This document shows positions 1 to 45,600 of a DNA stretch of 64,000 bases, piece by piece; position 1 is the first letter of the stretch, and the number at the start of each line of letters is the position of its first letter. The notes beneath the pieces are model-generated. The model had not been told where the DNA came from, searched no databases, and was given only the letters and a program-made list of their open reading frames with translations. Where the stretch lies: NCBI GenBank assembly GCA_963556195.1, contig OY744519.1, positions 108,880,032-108,944,031 on the forward strand. Reading direction: 5' to 3'. The translations under genes and the position numbers were made by a program. The DNA is from Sepiola atlantica. Its lineage: Eukaryota > Mollusca > Cephalopoda > Sepiida > Sepiolidae.

Positions 1-200
1 TTTTAGTACTTGCTCGTCCAGGAACCCCTTTATGACAGTTTGCAAAGATAGTGTATCATTCTTACCAAATTTCAAGTTCATAGGTTTAATAGCCTAAAAT
101 AAGTTAGACACAAACAGACAGGCATCTCTAATATTATGGCATGCCAAAGTCCTTTGACTAGCTGCTGTAAGTTATTCGTTTATAGCTTACTTATTTATAT
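1..200. other. AT-rich DNA, nothing recognised
   Basis: No exon, RNA or repeat was recognised. It presumably lies in the MIPEP intron upstream of the first exon found. Confidence 0.4.
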
Positions 201-690
201 CTAGTTTTACTTTAGAGCTGGTTGAGAGAGGATAAGCAATTTGTGTGCAAGAAATGTAAAACAATTGAGATGGATGAGAACTCAGATGTGGAGAAAATAT
301 ATTTGGATGGGGAAGCTATTGAAGTTGTGAAAGTTTTGTTATCTTGGTGATACCATTGGAGCACAGGGTGGAGCAGGTGTTAGTGTGATTGCAAGAGTTA
401 GGAGTGGATGGAGTAAGTTCGGGGAACTTCTGCCATTACTAACCAGCAGTGTTACCACCATCGACCAAGAGAAGAATCGATCAGGCATGTGTACACGGAA
501 GTGAAACCAGGCCAGTGAGGGTTGAGGACATGCGTTGCATGGCAAGAAATTATATGAGAATGATACAATGGATGTGTAATGTGAATCTTAAAGACTGGCT
601 TAGTTCTGATGACCTTAGAGGAAGATTAAATTTTGACAGTATAGGGAGAAATCTTCGGTTCAGAAGGACCGAAGATTTCGATAGTATGGC
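200..690 (+). pseudogene. RTE-type LINE fragment, end of reverse transcriptase ORF
   Basis: In shifting frames it reads FCYLGDTIGA, GWSKFGELLPLLTS and MIQWMCNVNLKDWLSSDDLR. This is the typical C-terminal end of RTE-clade endonuclease/reverse transcriptase proteins. Stops and frameshifts show it is dead. Confidence 0.8.
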
Positions 691-810
691 AACACGTTGA
701 AAGAATAGATGCGAGTTCTTGAGTTAGATGTATAACAGGTCCAGTTCACAGGGGAAGGCTTCCTGGTATGAAAATACTCAGATAAAAAAATCAAAAAATC
801 AAATTTAGCG

Positions 811-841
<31 letters not shown>

Positions 842-954
842 CCAAGTACCATTTTCTACCTGAAAAAGATTAAAATCTTTTTTTTTATATATAAATTATT
901 CTTTTAAATTGTACAGATTAGTAAATTCTTGGTATTATTTGGACTACTGTTCTC

Positions 955-1210
955 ATCTTCAATGTTATTCTCACAACGTTTCGGCCGATGTAACCTTTGA
1001 TCTTATTCACGTGCATCTTGTCAAACTCTGGGATCTATGACATTTCGAACTGAACCCTTTATTTAATACATGGGGCAGATTGTTCCCATTCCGTCAGCCA
1101 TGACCGGGTTGAAATCTTAAGTAATTTTTAGTATTGCCTGTAGTGAGGGTTGAATCTTGAACCTCCAAGAGATTTTATCCATTGCACCATAGGTCTACAT
1201 GCATGGAGCT
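955..1210 (-). repeat. tRNA-derived SINE, left arm of a head-to-head pair
   Basis: Minus-strand copy of the same SINE as at 1205-1510, with its tail at the left (near 955) and its tRNA-like head near 1200. It carries the block accctttatttaat and the tail motif cggccgaaacgttgtgagaa (minus strand). Confidence 0.75.
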
Positions 1211-1515
1211 GTGGTGCAACAGATAAGTGCTAACAGTAATAATCAGTTGTGACAGTCTTCTGGAGGTTGCAGATTTTGTCCTCCGTACGCTCGATACTAA
1301 GAATATAATTAAAAATTACCTAAGTCTTCTACCCGATCATGGTTGAGGGAATGAGAACAATCTATCCCGTAGATTATAAAAAGTTTTAGTTCAGAATTCC
1401 GTACAGATTCTCGAGTTCGACAAGATGCACCTGGAGATTACATCAACCGAAATGTTGTGAGAATAACATCCAAGATCAGAACAGTAGTCCAAATAATACA
1501 AATTATTGACCCTCA
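1200..1515 (+). repeat. tRNA-derived SINE, right arm of a head-to-head pair
   Basis: A tRNA-like head (box A-like gtggtgcaacagataagtgc) is followed by the SINE body and the tail ccgaaatgttgtgagaataa, ending near the 3' terminal ttattgaccctcatctc. Box B is degraded here. Confidence 0.75.
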
Positions 1516-1587
1516 TCTCAAAAAAAAATTACGAAACATAATAGTCAATTTTTATATAAATTTTTTTTTTTTTCTTTTTCTTCATAG

Positions 1588-34027
<32,440 letters not shown>

Positions 34028-34562
34028 TTGGTTGTGTTAAAAAAAACAAAAAAAAACATTTTTACTAGAACTAGGATGACTTTTAAAACTAAGTCTACTG
34101 CTGATAGTCAAAAAGAAAAAAAAAAAATTAGAGTAAATGTTGAAATGAGAGTGGGGGGAATAAATGTCAGTTTCCAATTTTGGAAGTTTTATAATTACTT
34201 TTTTGTTTTGTTTTCTGTGCGTCTCAAAAGTTAAATCAATGTTTGAAACTGAGCACCATAAAAAAGTGGATGTTCGCGTTTTTGCCAACAATCACAGCAA
34301 ACTTGGATTAGATTCAACAGATAAAATGTTTCCAGATTGGGCAGAAGTTACTTCAGCAGAGAGCACTTGCAGTGTGTGGGGGGGGGGGGGGGGGTTCTTT
34401 CCACTAGAGTAGCAAGTAAACAAATCGTTTTTATCACATAAATGGTAAAATTAATACATAATCAAATGTATCAATTTTTTTTAACTGTGAATTTTGATTA
34501 TTACATTAGGAAATAAAATTTTCAAATCTTGTTTTTATTGCATAAATGGTAAAATGAATAAA
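34028..34562 (+). other. Likely MIPEP 3' UTR with candidate poly(A) signals
   Basis: AT-rich DNA after the MIPEP stop. AATAAA hexamers occur at 34159, 34512 and near 34556. Open frames in this stretch have no recognisable content. Which signal is used cannot be told from sequence alone. Confidence 0.5.
34377..34395 (+). repeat. Poly(G) tract
   Basis: About 17 G in a row in or near the MIPEP 3' UTR. Matching poly(C) runs are at about 34940-34956 and 35124-35138. Confidence 0.9.
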
Positions 34563-34564
34563 TT

Positions 34565-36085
34565 AGATGCAATTTTTACAGCAAAAACTCATTATGGAGG
34601 TTTAAATTAAAAATTGGGTTTTGATGAATCTAGTTTTTTTTTTTTTTAGTTTTATAAAAACTTTGTAAAAATATCTGAGTTTATCACAGTGACATTAAAA
34701 CAATTTCATATACAAAAAAAATAGATTTCTAGTATACTGAACATATGGATCACATCCACATAGCTGACTAATTAATTTGCATATTGATTTGAAAAATAAC
34801 ATCCTATTAATTCACTATTTTTAATTCAACGACTTTTAATTTTATTATTAGTTCTATTTAGGCATATTAGCATTTTGGGTGAAAAGAGTTTGAAAGACTG
34901 TCTTGCGATCCGGTTCAATATTGTAAATTATAAACAAAGACCCCCCCCCCCCCCCGAAAAGCACAACTCTCGGCAAAGCAAATAGTGACCCCCCCCATCT
35001 TTATAAAATTCCACCATAATGCATTTTGGTTCATTCATACACCAGTCAGCCATTTCATTCTTTTGTTACATTGTAAATTACCCCACACAACCTGTGGCAA
35101 AGCAAAGAAATCAGTGAATATACCCCCCCCCCCCCCCAAAAAAAAAACACACTTTTCTTTTCTTTTTGTTCATCAGGCTTAGCATTTTGAATGAAAGAGT
35201 CTTTTTGGTCAGTTTACTTCTGGGGTTGCAATTCTTGGTGTCCTCAATTTCTCTTGGCAACACCAGGACAATGGTTCTGCTAGTATATCTGAAAATTCTT
35301 CATAAAGCTGCCTCACCCAGAGATTTGAAAATTTTATTTTCTAATGTAATTCTTAAAATTCATAATTTAATTATAGAAATTGAATTAATTTATTTAAAAA
35401 AAATAATATAAATTGTTAAAAATGTTTTATTTTTTTATTTAATCTTGTTATAAATAAAAATTGATCATGTTTCCAGATAGTTTTGAACTGACCTAAACGG
35501 ACACACGAGAATGCTTGGATGCTAAATGACTGTTCATCCGACCATTTTCAAGAATAGTTCCTCTACACTCTCCCAAGTGCTTTTTGCTACTGTAAACAGA
35601 ATTCCTCATAAAGATTGAACATTGTCTTAATTGTGGTGTCTATGTTAATCTGCAACACAAATGGAAGCTTCTCAGCCTTCAACCAGAAAAAAAAACAAAA
35701 AAACTTGGCCCTTCCAACTTATCTCTCCTTAATGAGATCATCAGTGAATTATTCTAATACATTTCAGATAGCCGTTTCAAACATGTGGCATTTGGGTTCA
35801 GGGATTATTTTTACTTTTTATCCCACAAACCAATAAAGCTGAGATAAGATTAAGATTTCAATTACTTAAGGAGAGTACTTCATTAAGCTTCTCGTTAATC
35901 AACTGATACTTTTCTAGATACGTGCACTCGGTTGGTTACAAATGCAGAACTTCATTCCGGTCGCTTATCAATATAATAATAATACATTACATTCACCCCC
36001 CCCCCCCATTTGTAAAAGATGCAATACCCCCCAAAATTAAATTTTTATCTGATGTTGCCATTGCGTTTTGTGTGAAACTCTAAAA
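34565..36085. other. Intergenic DNA between the two gene ends
   Basis: AT-rich with several poly(C) runs (34940, 34990, 35124, 35996). Short open frames match nothing I recognise. Confidence 0.5.
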
Positions 36086-36092
36086 TACACTT

Positions 36093-36258
36093 TCTTGGCC
36101 TATGGGCTAAGATCAAAGTGTAATATCTGCTCCATTCAAAGATGATACATGTTATCGTGATTTCTTTGTTTGTACCAAACATCTATAGAATGTAAATGTC
36201 AAATTCCTGCAAAAGGATACAACCGTGGAATTTCCACACGTCCCACTAGTTTGCCTTA
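36093..36258 (+). repeat. U2-headed, Helitron-like element, nearly complete short copy
   Basis: It starts ttggcctatgggctaagatc, then aaagtgtaatatctgctcca (U2-like). It has the body gttatcgtgatttctttgtt and ends ggatacaaccgtggaatttc then cacacgtcccactagt at about 36250. Both ends of the family are seen here within about 160 bp. Confidence 0.7.
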
Positions 36259-36259
36259 A

Positions 36260-37000
36260 TCCACACACACACAAAAAAAAGTTCTTTCGCATTCAGTTCA
36301 AAATAACTGCCTTTCCAAACAGTAATTATTCTTTAGTACAGATTGTCGGAAGGCTAATATTTGTCATTTTAAATAAATGCTATATTTAATAGTTTTATAT
36401 TATTTAATCTCATTTGTTACTTTATTATTACTATTAATTATAATAACAACTTTGCTTGGGCTAAAGAATGGCACAAAATAGATAATCATTGTCATCTTAC
36501 ATTCATATTCTAAGCATAATATTACCCCCCCCCCTCCAAATTCCAGCTCGTTTAATAACTTTTTCTTCCTATGCTATTTTCCAAACTCTCTACCCCAGCC
36601 GTCTTAAGTATGACACAAGGTGATTAGGCCAATTTTATAGCTTTTAATTCACCTCAAAGTTGCCGTTTCCACTGACCCGATATGTCAGGATCCAGTATAT
36701 AGGTTAAATGAAATTTTCATGATTAAAATATTTTAATTTTTATTTTTTAATTAACGGATTACAGATATTATTTCTTTTAGATTTATTTTGCCTGGTTTAA
36801 TGTTCTGGTAAAAACTAATTCCCCGAAAAGTACATAGCTTCAACTGTTTTGAAGAGCATGCAAATTGAATTGCCTATCAATCTTATTTTTTACAGAAAAT
36901 TCAATGAGTTGATTTTATAAAATGCAGAACAGAAAAAGATAATTGACCGAAAATCAATTCAAAAACAATCAATTCCACATGTGAAGACTTGGAGTTGTTT
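36260..37000. other. Intergenic DNA, nothing recognised
   Basis: AT-rich, with a poly(C) run near 36525. No coding or repeat family was recognised. Confidence 0.45.
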
Positions 37001-37700
37001 CTGTGTTGCACTTACAGCATCTCTTTCATCTCTTTGCCTCTTTGTTGTCCCATACAACAATGAAGTTTTCTGAAAAAAAATTGACAAGATCCGGTCTGTT
37101 TATCCTGTATCACTTCCGATATTTGATTTGTATTGAGTTTTATATCCTCTTAAAAAATCCAACAGTGACCAAACAGCTGAATATGCTGCTGCCATTTCTC
37201 AGAAATCACTTCAATTGCTTTCAATGAAATAGAGCCACTGAAACCTTTTGAAACTGCTTACAACCAGTACAAAAAAGTTATAGAAAATTGAAAGAATTAT
37301 GCCTAATCCCTTAAATCTAGAATGGTAAAACAGGTTTGGTTTCCATGAGTTTGGGAGAATAGTAAACAGGGTCCAGAACAGATGTACGACCTGTTCCAAC
37401 CATCATTAATGGACAAGAGCATCTGATAAAACCAAACTTTTGAACTTTGCATCAAATTCCATCCTTTGTGATCGGGGACACTTATGTCCAGAACTTTCCC
37501 TCCATGACTTAAAATAAGTTAAGACCAAGTTTCTCTTTTCACCATCAGCACGCGTATCCTTAATTTGTCGTTGAAATAAATGGCTCTCCTTCTCACCCCA
37601 TGAAATGGAAAACTCAATCCTAATGCAATTCTCTGCCTGTATAACACCCAAAGATGGAGTACCACTGTCATATTTGGGGAGGTGCCACTCAGAGTACAAA
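37000..37700. other. Unclassified transposon-like sequence
   Basis: A GC-richer block with a 97-codon open frame on the minus strand (37406-37699) containing FSISWGEKESHLFQRQIKDT. It runs straight into the LINE tail at 37700. It may be part of the same retrotransposon, but I do not recognise the protein. Confidence 0.35.
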
Positions 37701-37985
37701 ATCGACTTTGCAATCTAGAGAGAGACGTTGCTAGTATTTCTCTATCAGTATTTTCATTGAGCTGAAATATCTTAAAACATTCTCAGTAAGAACTCATCTG
37801 GCTAAAACAACTGTAAAAAACTTCATGTGTATCTAAAACCAAATATAACTTCCATGAACAAAGATTCTTTCCAAGAACTTCTCATCTGTGGAACACAATA
37901 CTGCGCAGCTGCTCCCACAAGGTCTATTGAAGTCAAATGTCTACAAATATCTCTTAAGCCGTCTTAAATGGTGACTCAGTACAAC
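37700..37985 (+). repeat. CR1/Jockey-like LINE 3' end fragment
   Basis: It has gagacgttgctagtatttct, aacttctcatctgtggaaca and gtcttaaatggtgactcagt. These also occur at 47740-48060 and 53500-53910 and encode the typical PLSHRRDVASL and LWNTL parts. Confidence 0.7.
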
Positions 37986-38939
37986 AAAAAAAAATTTTTT
38001 GTTCTTAAATGTAATAGTTTAAGAATTATGAGAGATCATTGCATTCAAGAAATGTTTTTTTTCTAACTTTTAAGAGCTGTGAAAATATATCTCTAAACTT
38101 ATTGATGCAATAGTTTGTTTGAATAAGTTAAGGGTACAGTTGATAATAAAATCCTTTGATGCTCAATATTAATTTAAGGTGTTATTTTATTGTAAGAATA
38201 TATGATAAAACCATTGTTATAAATGCCAATTTAGAGATATTAACTTTCAGGGGAGGGAGGGGTTCTCATTCTCATTTGTTATTTAAGCAACAACTTCCAT
38301 AGCAAATCCGTTTTTCTTCAGGTAGAAAATTTTCACACCCTATATGGGGTTATGGAGTGGGATGGGCATTTTGGGGCTCCTCAATTTTACAGGGACAGTG
38401 GTCCTGCTAGTAAATAAAATACAATACTTTGGCATATTTCAAACTGAATTTAGCCAAAGTATTGTATTTTTAGGAACACTATACCTAATTTCTAACATAA
38501 AATTTTAAAGCCAAATTTCTTTAAGCATTTTAGCCAATGCTGCTGAGTATACAATATCAATTTGTTTAGCAGTAAAAAAAAAAATTAGATTTGTACATCT
38601 GCTTTGAAAGGTCCTAAAAATTATGAAAGAGAATAGAATTATTTATGACTTTTCCATTAAATTTAATCAATACATTTTTTTTGATCCTGCAACCAGAATC
38701 TTCATTAGTTTTTTTTTTTATTAGGAGCAAGTTGAGATTAAGCACCTCAATTATGCTAGCAACTGAAAAGAATCGATTTACCATAAACACTGTCTGACAT
38801 CAAACCTCACATGATTCCAAATGTAAAAAGAATTTTTTAATCAACTAAAAGTTATTTAAAAAAAATTAGTCTTAAAATAGAAAAAATACCAAACCTCAAA
38901 CTCTTAAAAAAAAAAATATATATATATAAATTTTATACT

Positions 38940-39310
38940 TCCTCTCATATCCATCCTCGTCACGTCCATGTTTTTCTTGGCCTTTAACTGACCCTGCTAA
39001 CTAGATTACATTTACGAACTTAAGCACTCATCCATTCTTTCAATATGACAAAACCAACAGTCTTCTGTTATGCATACATCTCCCAATACTAAGCCTCTCT
39101 TTAGGGACTCACATTTTATCATTCTCTCCATGTAACACATATCCTCAACCCTCACGGGTCAGGTTTAATTTCCATACATATGTACACATGCTTGACTCTT
39201 CCCTTAGTTGACAGTGGTAACTCTCTGCTGGTTAGTAATGGCAATTTTGTGAACGCACTCCTACCAGCTCCTTCCTGTGATTCAATGGTCTCACTAAGTT
39301 AACAAAACTC
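38940..39310 (-). repeat. RTE-type LINE fragment
   Basis: Antisense copy with ttgacagtggtaactctctg, ctggttagtaatggca and attctctccatgtaacacat. Same family as 14215-14580. Confidence 0.7.
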
Positions 39311-39429
39311 CGACCTCACAATCCAAATATACTTTCTTCCTAGAGTTCTCATCCGTATCCATTGTTTTACACAAATTGGTTGTCCTCTCTCAACCTACCT
39401 GTAATTCCAATGCACTTGTCTACCTAATG

Positions 39430-40015
39430 CTTACAAGTACCACGAAAATTTGAGTTGCTCCCAACTACCTTTCCACAAACTGAGCAGAGGAACTTTCCTC
39501 CACGCCAACTTTGGTCTTAGTAAAATTTACTCTCAGACATTGGAAGTTTACCTTCCGTCATTTCATAAACAAACACTAAAATCATCTCTTCTGAACAACA
39601 ACTCATACAAAACTCTTTGGACAACGCCCCTAAAACCTAAATCAAAAGCAACTGACTGTACTTTGCTGTAGCTGAACGTGCTGTTAATTTTAGCACGACT
39701 TTGAGTACCTTCCTTGAACAAACTACACGAACCACTTGTTTGCCCCTAATTTCACAAAGCGCACCAGACAACATCTCTTGGCACTCTGTCAAAAGATAAA
39801 TTCAATATTCTTTATATCATATCGTTACGGACCCAAATTAATACCAAAATGGAAACGACTCAACGCTCTTTCTGTTTCAGACATATCACACATTTTGAAT
39901 TCTAACAACATTGTTTTTGTTGGAAAAGAGAACAAAAACATTCTTTCCACCATTCACCAATAAGAGCTATTGTCAAAATACACCTTAAGAAGGTTGGAGG
40001 TTACATCAGGAATAG
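39430..40015 (+). pseudogene. Unidentified coding relic ending in a SINE-like tail
   Basis: Two open frames, 39450-39671 and 39736-39963, look like parts of one broken protein (TFLHANFGLSKIYSQTLEVY; ...IPKWKRLNALSVSDISHIL). Right after it comes ccttaagaaggttggaggtt and acatcagg, the tail motif of the SINE family in this window. It may be the end of the LINE that mobilises the SINE. The protein family was not recognised. Confidence 0.4.
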
Positions 40016-40779
40016 GTTGAATTAGTTTAAAAGAAAATTTGTTTTTCATTCGCGTTTTATGAAATTTTCTTAAATTAAAACAACTTTCTTTATATTCCAA
40101 GACCAAATAAATTTGAAAATGTTTTGATGTCAGATATGGCGTCAGGCTAAATCCGCTTAGTTCAGTTGCTAAAATAATTGCAGTGGTAAATCTACATATG
40201 TTCCATTCTTTGTAGCTTTTTCAGTAAATTTTAAAGAGGAAAAACAAATAATAATAAAAAAAAAGCTAAAATAGACGGACGTTAACAAAGAATTGTCATT
40301 AAAGAATTAAATATCAAAATAAGTTTTCAAGAACAAAAGAAAAAGTAATGGATATGTAAATTTATTTCCTCAGCGTTTTTATCGATTTTGAAAGATGATA
40401 AAGAAAATAAATTAAAACAACTTGTCACAATCCAATTTCTGCTTTTAGCATCGCAATGAATTCTTGGCATGTAAGAAATTTAGAAAAAGCCAATTAAAAA
40501 AAAAGTCCTGCCAATGTTATTCAAACAGGAAATAATTTAAGAGCACCTCCCCTCCCCCCTCACAACAACAATTGTATCATTTATCAGATGAGTGAAGAAT
40601 TTAAATATTTTATTAAAAAAAAATGCTGAGAAAATTTATGAATGATCATTTTTTTTTTTTTTTTCCAAAAAGATTTTCTTTTTAATTTCAAGTCAGAAAA
40701 GTGTTACCGACTTACCACAACACTCTTGGAAAGTATTTTTTTTTTTCTTAAATTATATATTAATATATAAAGATTAACA

Positions 40780-40905
40780 AATAAACAAGTGTGATGGTGG
40801 AGAGTTGGGGTGGTGAAATAAAGAAATCTACATACATACGCACACATGTTAGTACACACACATATATATATCCATATATATATATATACACACACACACA
40901 GCAAA
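40780..40905. repeat. CA/TA mixed microsatellite
   Basis: acacacacatatatatatcc and tatatatatacacacacaca. Minus-strand TMEM94 3' flank. Confidence 0.8.
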
Positions 40906-41085
40906 GAAACACTCACTTCATATACTTCCTCCAAATTATTGCAAAATTTTACTGTATGATTTTTTTTCTTCTCCAAATTCCTAAAAATAAAATAAAACTG
41001 GCCCCAAAGACACTGGCCACCTTCAACATAAATTAGTGGCAGAACAATAAATTTTAGCTTTTTTGTTTTTTAAATTTGAAATATT

Positions 41086-41696
41086 TTTATTAATAAGTGT
41101 GATAGAAATGTTATGAAGGGAGAGTGAAGTTTGAAATGCTGCGTTTTGTTTATTTTGTGTCTGGCTTGTAACGCAGCAGTTTGTGGGGTGGGGGTGAGGA
41201 CATTGCCAGTAAATGAGAGCGAGGGAGTGCACATGTGTGGCCTCCTTGGAAGGTGTGGGCTTGAGACCTGCATGTTTGGTAGGAACCTTTTTAGGATAGG
41301 GGACAAAACAAATTAGGGGGAGGGGGGTGTAAGCAGAAGGACCTGCATTAAAATAGAAGACAAAAATCAACCTCACTTAAACCCACAATTGTATGTATAA
41401 AGGGGAAACAACTCGTCACATCCAGGAGTTATCACATTTGAACAAGAATCAGGCTGGCTTCGACTTTTTTTTCTTCTTTTTTTGTAAATGGTGTGTGCTT
41501 GCCAACATGATACAAATCTCCAATGCCTGCTCCCCCTCTCCCCCACCAAGACAGCAGCAGCTTGTGTGCAACGAAGGGATGGAAGACGAGCGAGAGAAGC
41601 TATATCAAAACCACAGCAAATCCCACTACTTAAGGAGTCGGTAAATCTTTCTTCCCTTTCCGCTTTTCTTTCTCCGAACAAAATGGCACAAGACAC
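41086..41696 (-). other. Likely TMEM94 3' UTR
   Basis: Minus-strand AATAAA hexamers lie at 41154-41149 and 41091-41086, about 550-600 bp after the stop. The stretch is GC-richer than its surroundings. Short overlapping open frames on both strands here match nothing I recognise. Confidence 0.45.
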
Positions 41697-41769
41697 TCAA
41701 AATGGGGAGTTCATGCCCAGCTTGGTTTCAAAGGCGAGATGGGCTCTCTTCTGGTAGCGAACATTGAGC
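41697..41769 (-). CDS. TMEM94: TMEM94 last exon and stop
   Basis: A 73-nt exon after ctttgtag on the minus strand. It reads LNVRYQKRAHLAF and ETKLGMNSPF, with the TGA stop at 41699-41697. The terminal MNSPF is the same as in the human protein as I recall it. Confidence 0.95.
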
Positions 41770-42664
41770 CTACAAAGATTTAAGGAAGAAAAAGTTAGTT
41801 TCAATAAGATAAATAAAGACTAGACAGTGTAGGAACAGAATAGTGAACAAAGGCCCCCCCCCCCCTGGCCATGTTAATAATGGGTTTTTAAATAACGTTA
41901 ATATTTAGAAACACATTCTTAACATTAGGGGGTGGGGCTTTAACTATTACTGTACCTTCACTGACTAGACTAATTTAAAAGAGTCAGACTGACTGCACTA
42001 ATAAAAGATAAAAATAAAATTTCTAAATAATGCTTGATCTTCGTTTAACGCTTTTCTTCTACATCAAATGAGAGTTGCATGTTGGCCATGGCAGCACGAA
42101 ATGACTTTCTTTGTGAAACTCATTTACATTGGTTTCAATGTGCCATTGCTTGAGGCCATCTTTTTCAGCCTGCCTTTACCTCGTTTACCCTCAATTGGGA
42201 TGCGTGTACATCTGTTTATCTAATCAGCGCCTTGTTCAACATGTCCATATTACTGTAGGCGGTTGCAATGCAGAACTGACTTATCTTGGCACCTTCAACC
42301 TCAATAGAAGGAAGTCAGAATTGTCATCAAGGCGCACACCACACATCCACCGAACCATAGCCACGTCATTACTCTGCATCCTCAGAAAGACCGAGCTAGT
42401 GGGAGGCCAGCACTCACGCGCATGTAACTTGGCGCTACAGACATTTACGCTGTTGTAAACTCGACCCAGAGTAATAAGTGAAAGTCAACAACAGGTTAAA
42501 ATTGGAAGCAGCTCATGAAACTTGTCTCATGCAAGATCAAACTTAATTCAAATTCCCCACCAGCACAGATCAAATCGCCTGATAGCAAAATGAGTCAACT
42601 TATACAGATCATCCTCAGAGAACTCAGTGCAGGGCCTGTCTCTAATTCATAGATGTAAGTGAAC

Positions 42665-42699
<35 letters not shown>

Positions 42700-45600
42700 T
42701 GCATTGATAGTAACGTGATTATGCGAAAAATTGACATAAAATAGAAGGCTGTGGCAGGTTCGGGTGATATCTGAGCTTAAAATTTTACATAATTTTAATT
42801 GAAAATTTTTTTTTTTTTTTTTCAGCAACAAAATTATTTTTGTGAAATCAGTACATACCCAGTCTTTATTTTTAGTTATGTAAGGGTTAGCGTTTTTTTC
42901 CCAAGATAGTTTTCGATTTTTCTGCTTCATCATTTTCTGCTTCATCTTTTGTGTTTAGTTCAATTTGTGAAGAAGGTCTCTTTGATCTTCAAGTCTTCAG
43001 CTTCTTTTACAATTTGAAGCCTTCAATTATATCTCCTATATGCTAAAATCTGAAATCCTGGGAAAACTCAGAACACTTATCACTGCTTTAATTGGATGAG
43101 GAGTACTAGCACGCCTTCCACAGAGACAGTTTTCAATAGGGATTAATCTTCCCCGTAGTTCCTCTTGTGAACCCAATGACTACAGCCTGTGCAGAATACA
43201 GAGCTGCTTAAGAATACAGAATTCATTAAGCAATCAAACCTGCCAAATTCCACAAGGAAACTTGCCCGAATCTTTCAGAGCCACTGATCATAACTTGTGT
43301 CTTGCCCATATTGACCAGAAGGCCAATGTAAAAACAAAAACATCCATTGTCTTCTAGTTTGAATCTAATGTAAGTCTATAGGATACCCCCCCCCCTCCCG
43401 GATACATGTTTTATAAATTTAAAGAAATTAACATAAACATTATATAAATATTTTTTTTAAACTAACAGACCTTTTTTAATCTGAAAAAAAAAAAAAGAAA
43501 AAAAAAAAAAGAAAAGTAGACATAAATGGTATTCGGATTTAGTTTTAAGCAAAAATAATTCTCTTTGAAAACATAATTTCTAATGTTTCTTTGCCAATAA
43601 AAACCAATACGTAAATACATTCACCGTAGTTATTTTCTCTTGCAAATATTTTTCTTCGTCCTAACTATAAAGCGGTAGAAGCTAGGTAAAGATGGCAATT
43701 GTACATACTAAGGTATAAATTAGTATTGGTTTAAAAACATCTACAATTAATTGGTTTCTCTTTTCAACTTTTTCAGTGTGAAAGAATCGAATGAAACAAA
43801 GATGTTGCACAAAACATTAGTGGAACAAATTGGGCACTGGTGAGGTTGATATGGGCAAGGGTTGACAGCTCAACCAGTTTCATCGTACCACTTTCATTAG
43901 GGATGTTGGCAACCTTCAGGTGGTCCCTCTTGTGAGTATATGATTTTAAAATGAATTGAGGAGGTCAACAAAACAAAGCTGGTTAAAAACTAACTTGCTG
44001 AGTCGTATGAAAATTACGTTTTTTTTTTTTTAGTGGAACAAAGTGTTCAAAATTTCGTCTTTTTTCCAGATTTCCAATTTTTAATGATTTTGCTCAACTC
44101 AAACACATATGCCACATAAAGTGTCTTCAGAGAGCAGTTAACAATTTTACAAAACGCAAGGAATCCCATCATATAAAAGAGTGGCAGCATACAACATTCA
44201 TGTCTGACTTATACCTGTGTATGGCTGAGAGACACTGTCGATGATGAAATGCAAAACGACACGATTCTAGTTGCAGCACATTGAATGTAGCAAATTGATG
44301 GTCTTATCGTAAAAGCTTCCATGAGAAATTGCATTGCACAATGTCTCAACTGGTACAGCCACGTCACCTGCTGTCAGTCATATCTGAAACACTCCGAAAT
44401 GTGTCCTACATCAGTGTCGATTGCCCAAAATAATGCAGTGGGCCCCCTTAAGATATGGAGAGGATCAGTTGATGACGACCTGATACTAGCGGGCAGCACA
44501 AGTGAAATGGCAACAGACAAGAGAATTTGAATCATTCACGAAACGTCTAACCAACAAAAAGACGAATAATAATAAACAAATCAATACTGATTTAAATATT
44601 TTGAGCTTAGATTTAAAATATAAAATATTCAAACTTATTTTAAAAATATAAAATGTAAAATATTCAAACTTTAAAAAAAAATATAAAATGTAAAATATTC
44701 AAACTTATTTAAAAAAAATATATATATATATATAAGCTATGAAAATATATTTATGGCGATTAAGCTACACAGAGGCTCCTGCGTTTCATCCCCGGGGGGA
44801 ATCTTCAGGCTAAAATACCCGGGGATGAAACGTGGGAGCCTCTGTGTAGCTTAATTGTCATAAATATATTTTCATAGCTTACTACCTATCTCTACTTACG
44901 TATAGAGCACTGTAAATACTAGAAATTGATACATAAAAAATTATATCTCCTTATAAAATGTTATGTGGATACATGAAATAGTAATATATATATACATATA
45001 TATGCATATATATACACACACACACACAATAAAATTGTTCTTACTTTATTTCATACCGCTTGACCAATTCACTGAAAGCGAGAGTCACAAGGGGCCAAAT
45101 AAACGAAATGACCCAAATGGCGGGATGAATGTGAGACAGCCAATTCTTTTGGAAACCTCCATAAATTCCAGTGTCACAAAGAAAGAAAATGATCTGAAAA
45201 ATCAGTCTGGAGAAAGAAAAGAAATTTTGATGTAAGTAGTGTCATTCATTACAAAAAAAATAAAATTAAAATGAAAGAGTGCTCAAATCAAAAAAAATAA
45301 GAAAAATAGAGAAGTAATAATAGAAACTTTACAAGATCGTATCCAATCAAATTATATACATATAAATTAAACCGTCATAAGCAAAATAAATTTACATCGT
45401 GCTCAATCAAATGTGCATAAAATAGAAATATTATTTTAACCAATGATAAACTATGAAAGAAAAATATTTTCAAAGGAACTTTTTGTTACCTCCGACAAGG
45501 AGGTTATGTTTTCGGTAGGGTTTGCAACAATGTTTGTGTACAGCCTAGTGTCCACATCGCTTGATTAATGGTCACCAAACTTAGTCAAAATATATCGGTC

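Noticed and set aside
41373..41696. 107-codon minus-strand frame next to TMEM94
   Set aside because: It starts after the TMEM94 stop in another frame and lies in the 3' UTR. No similarity was recognised.
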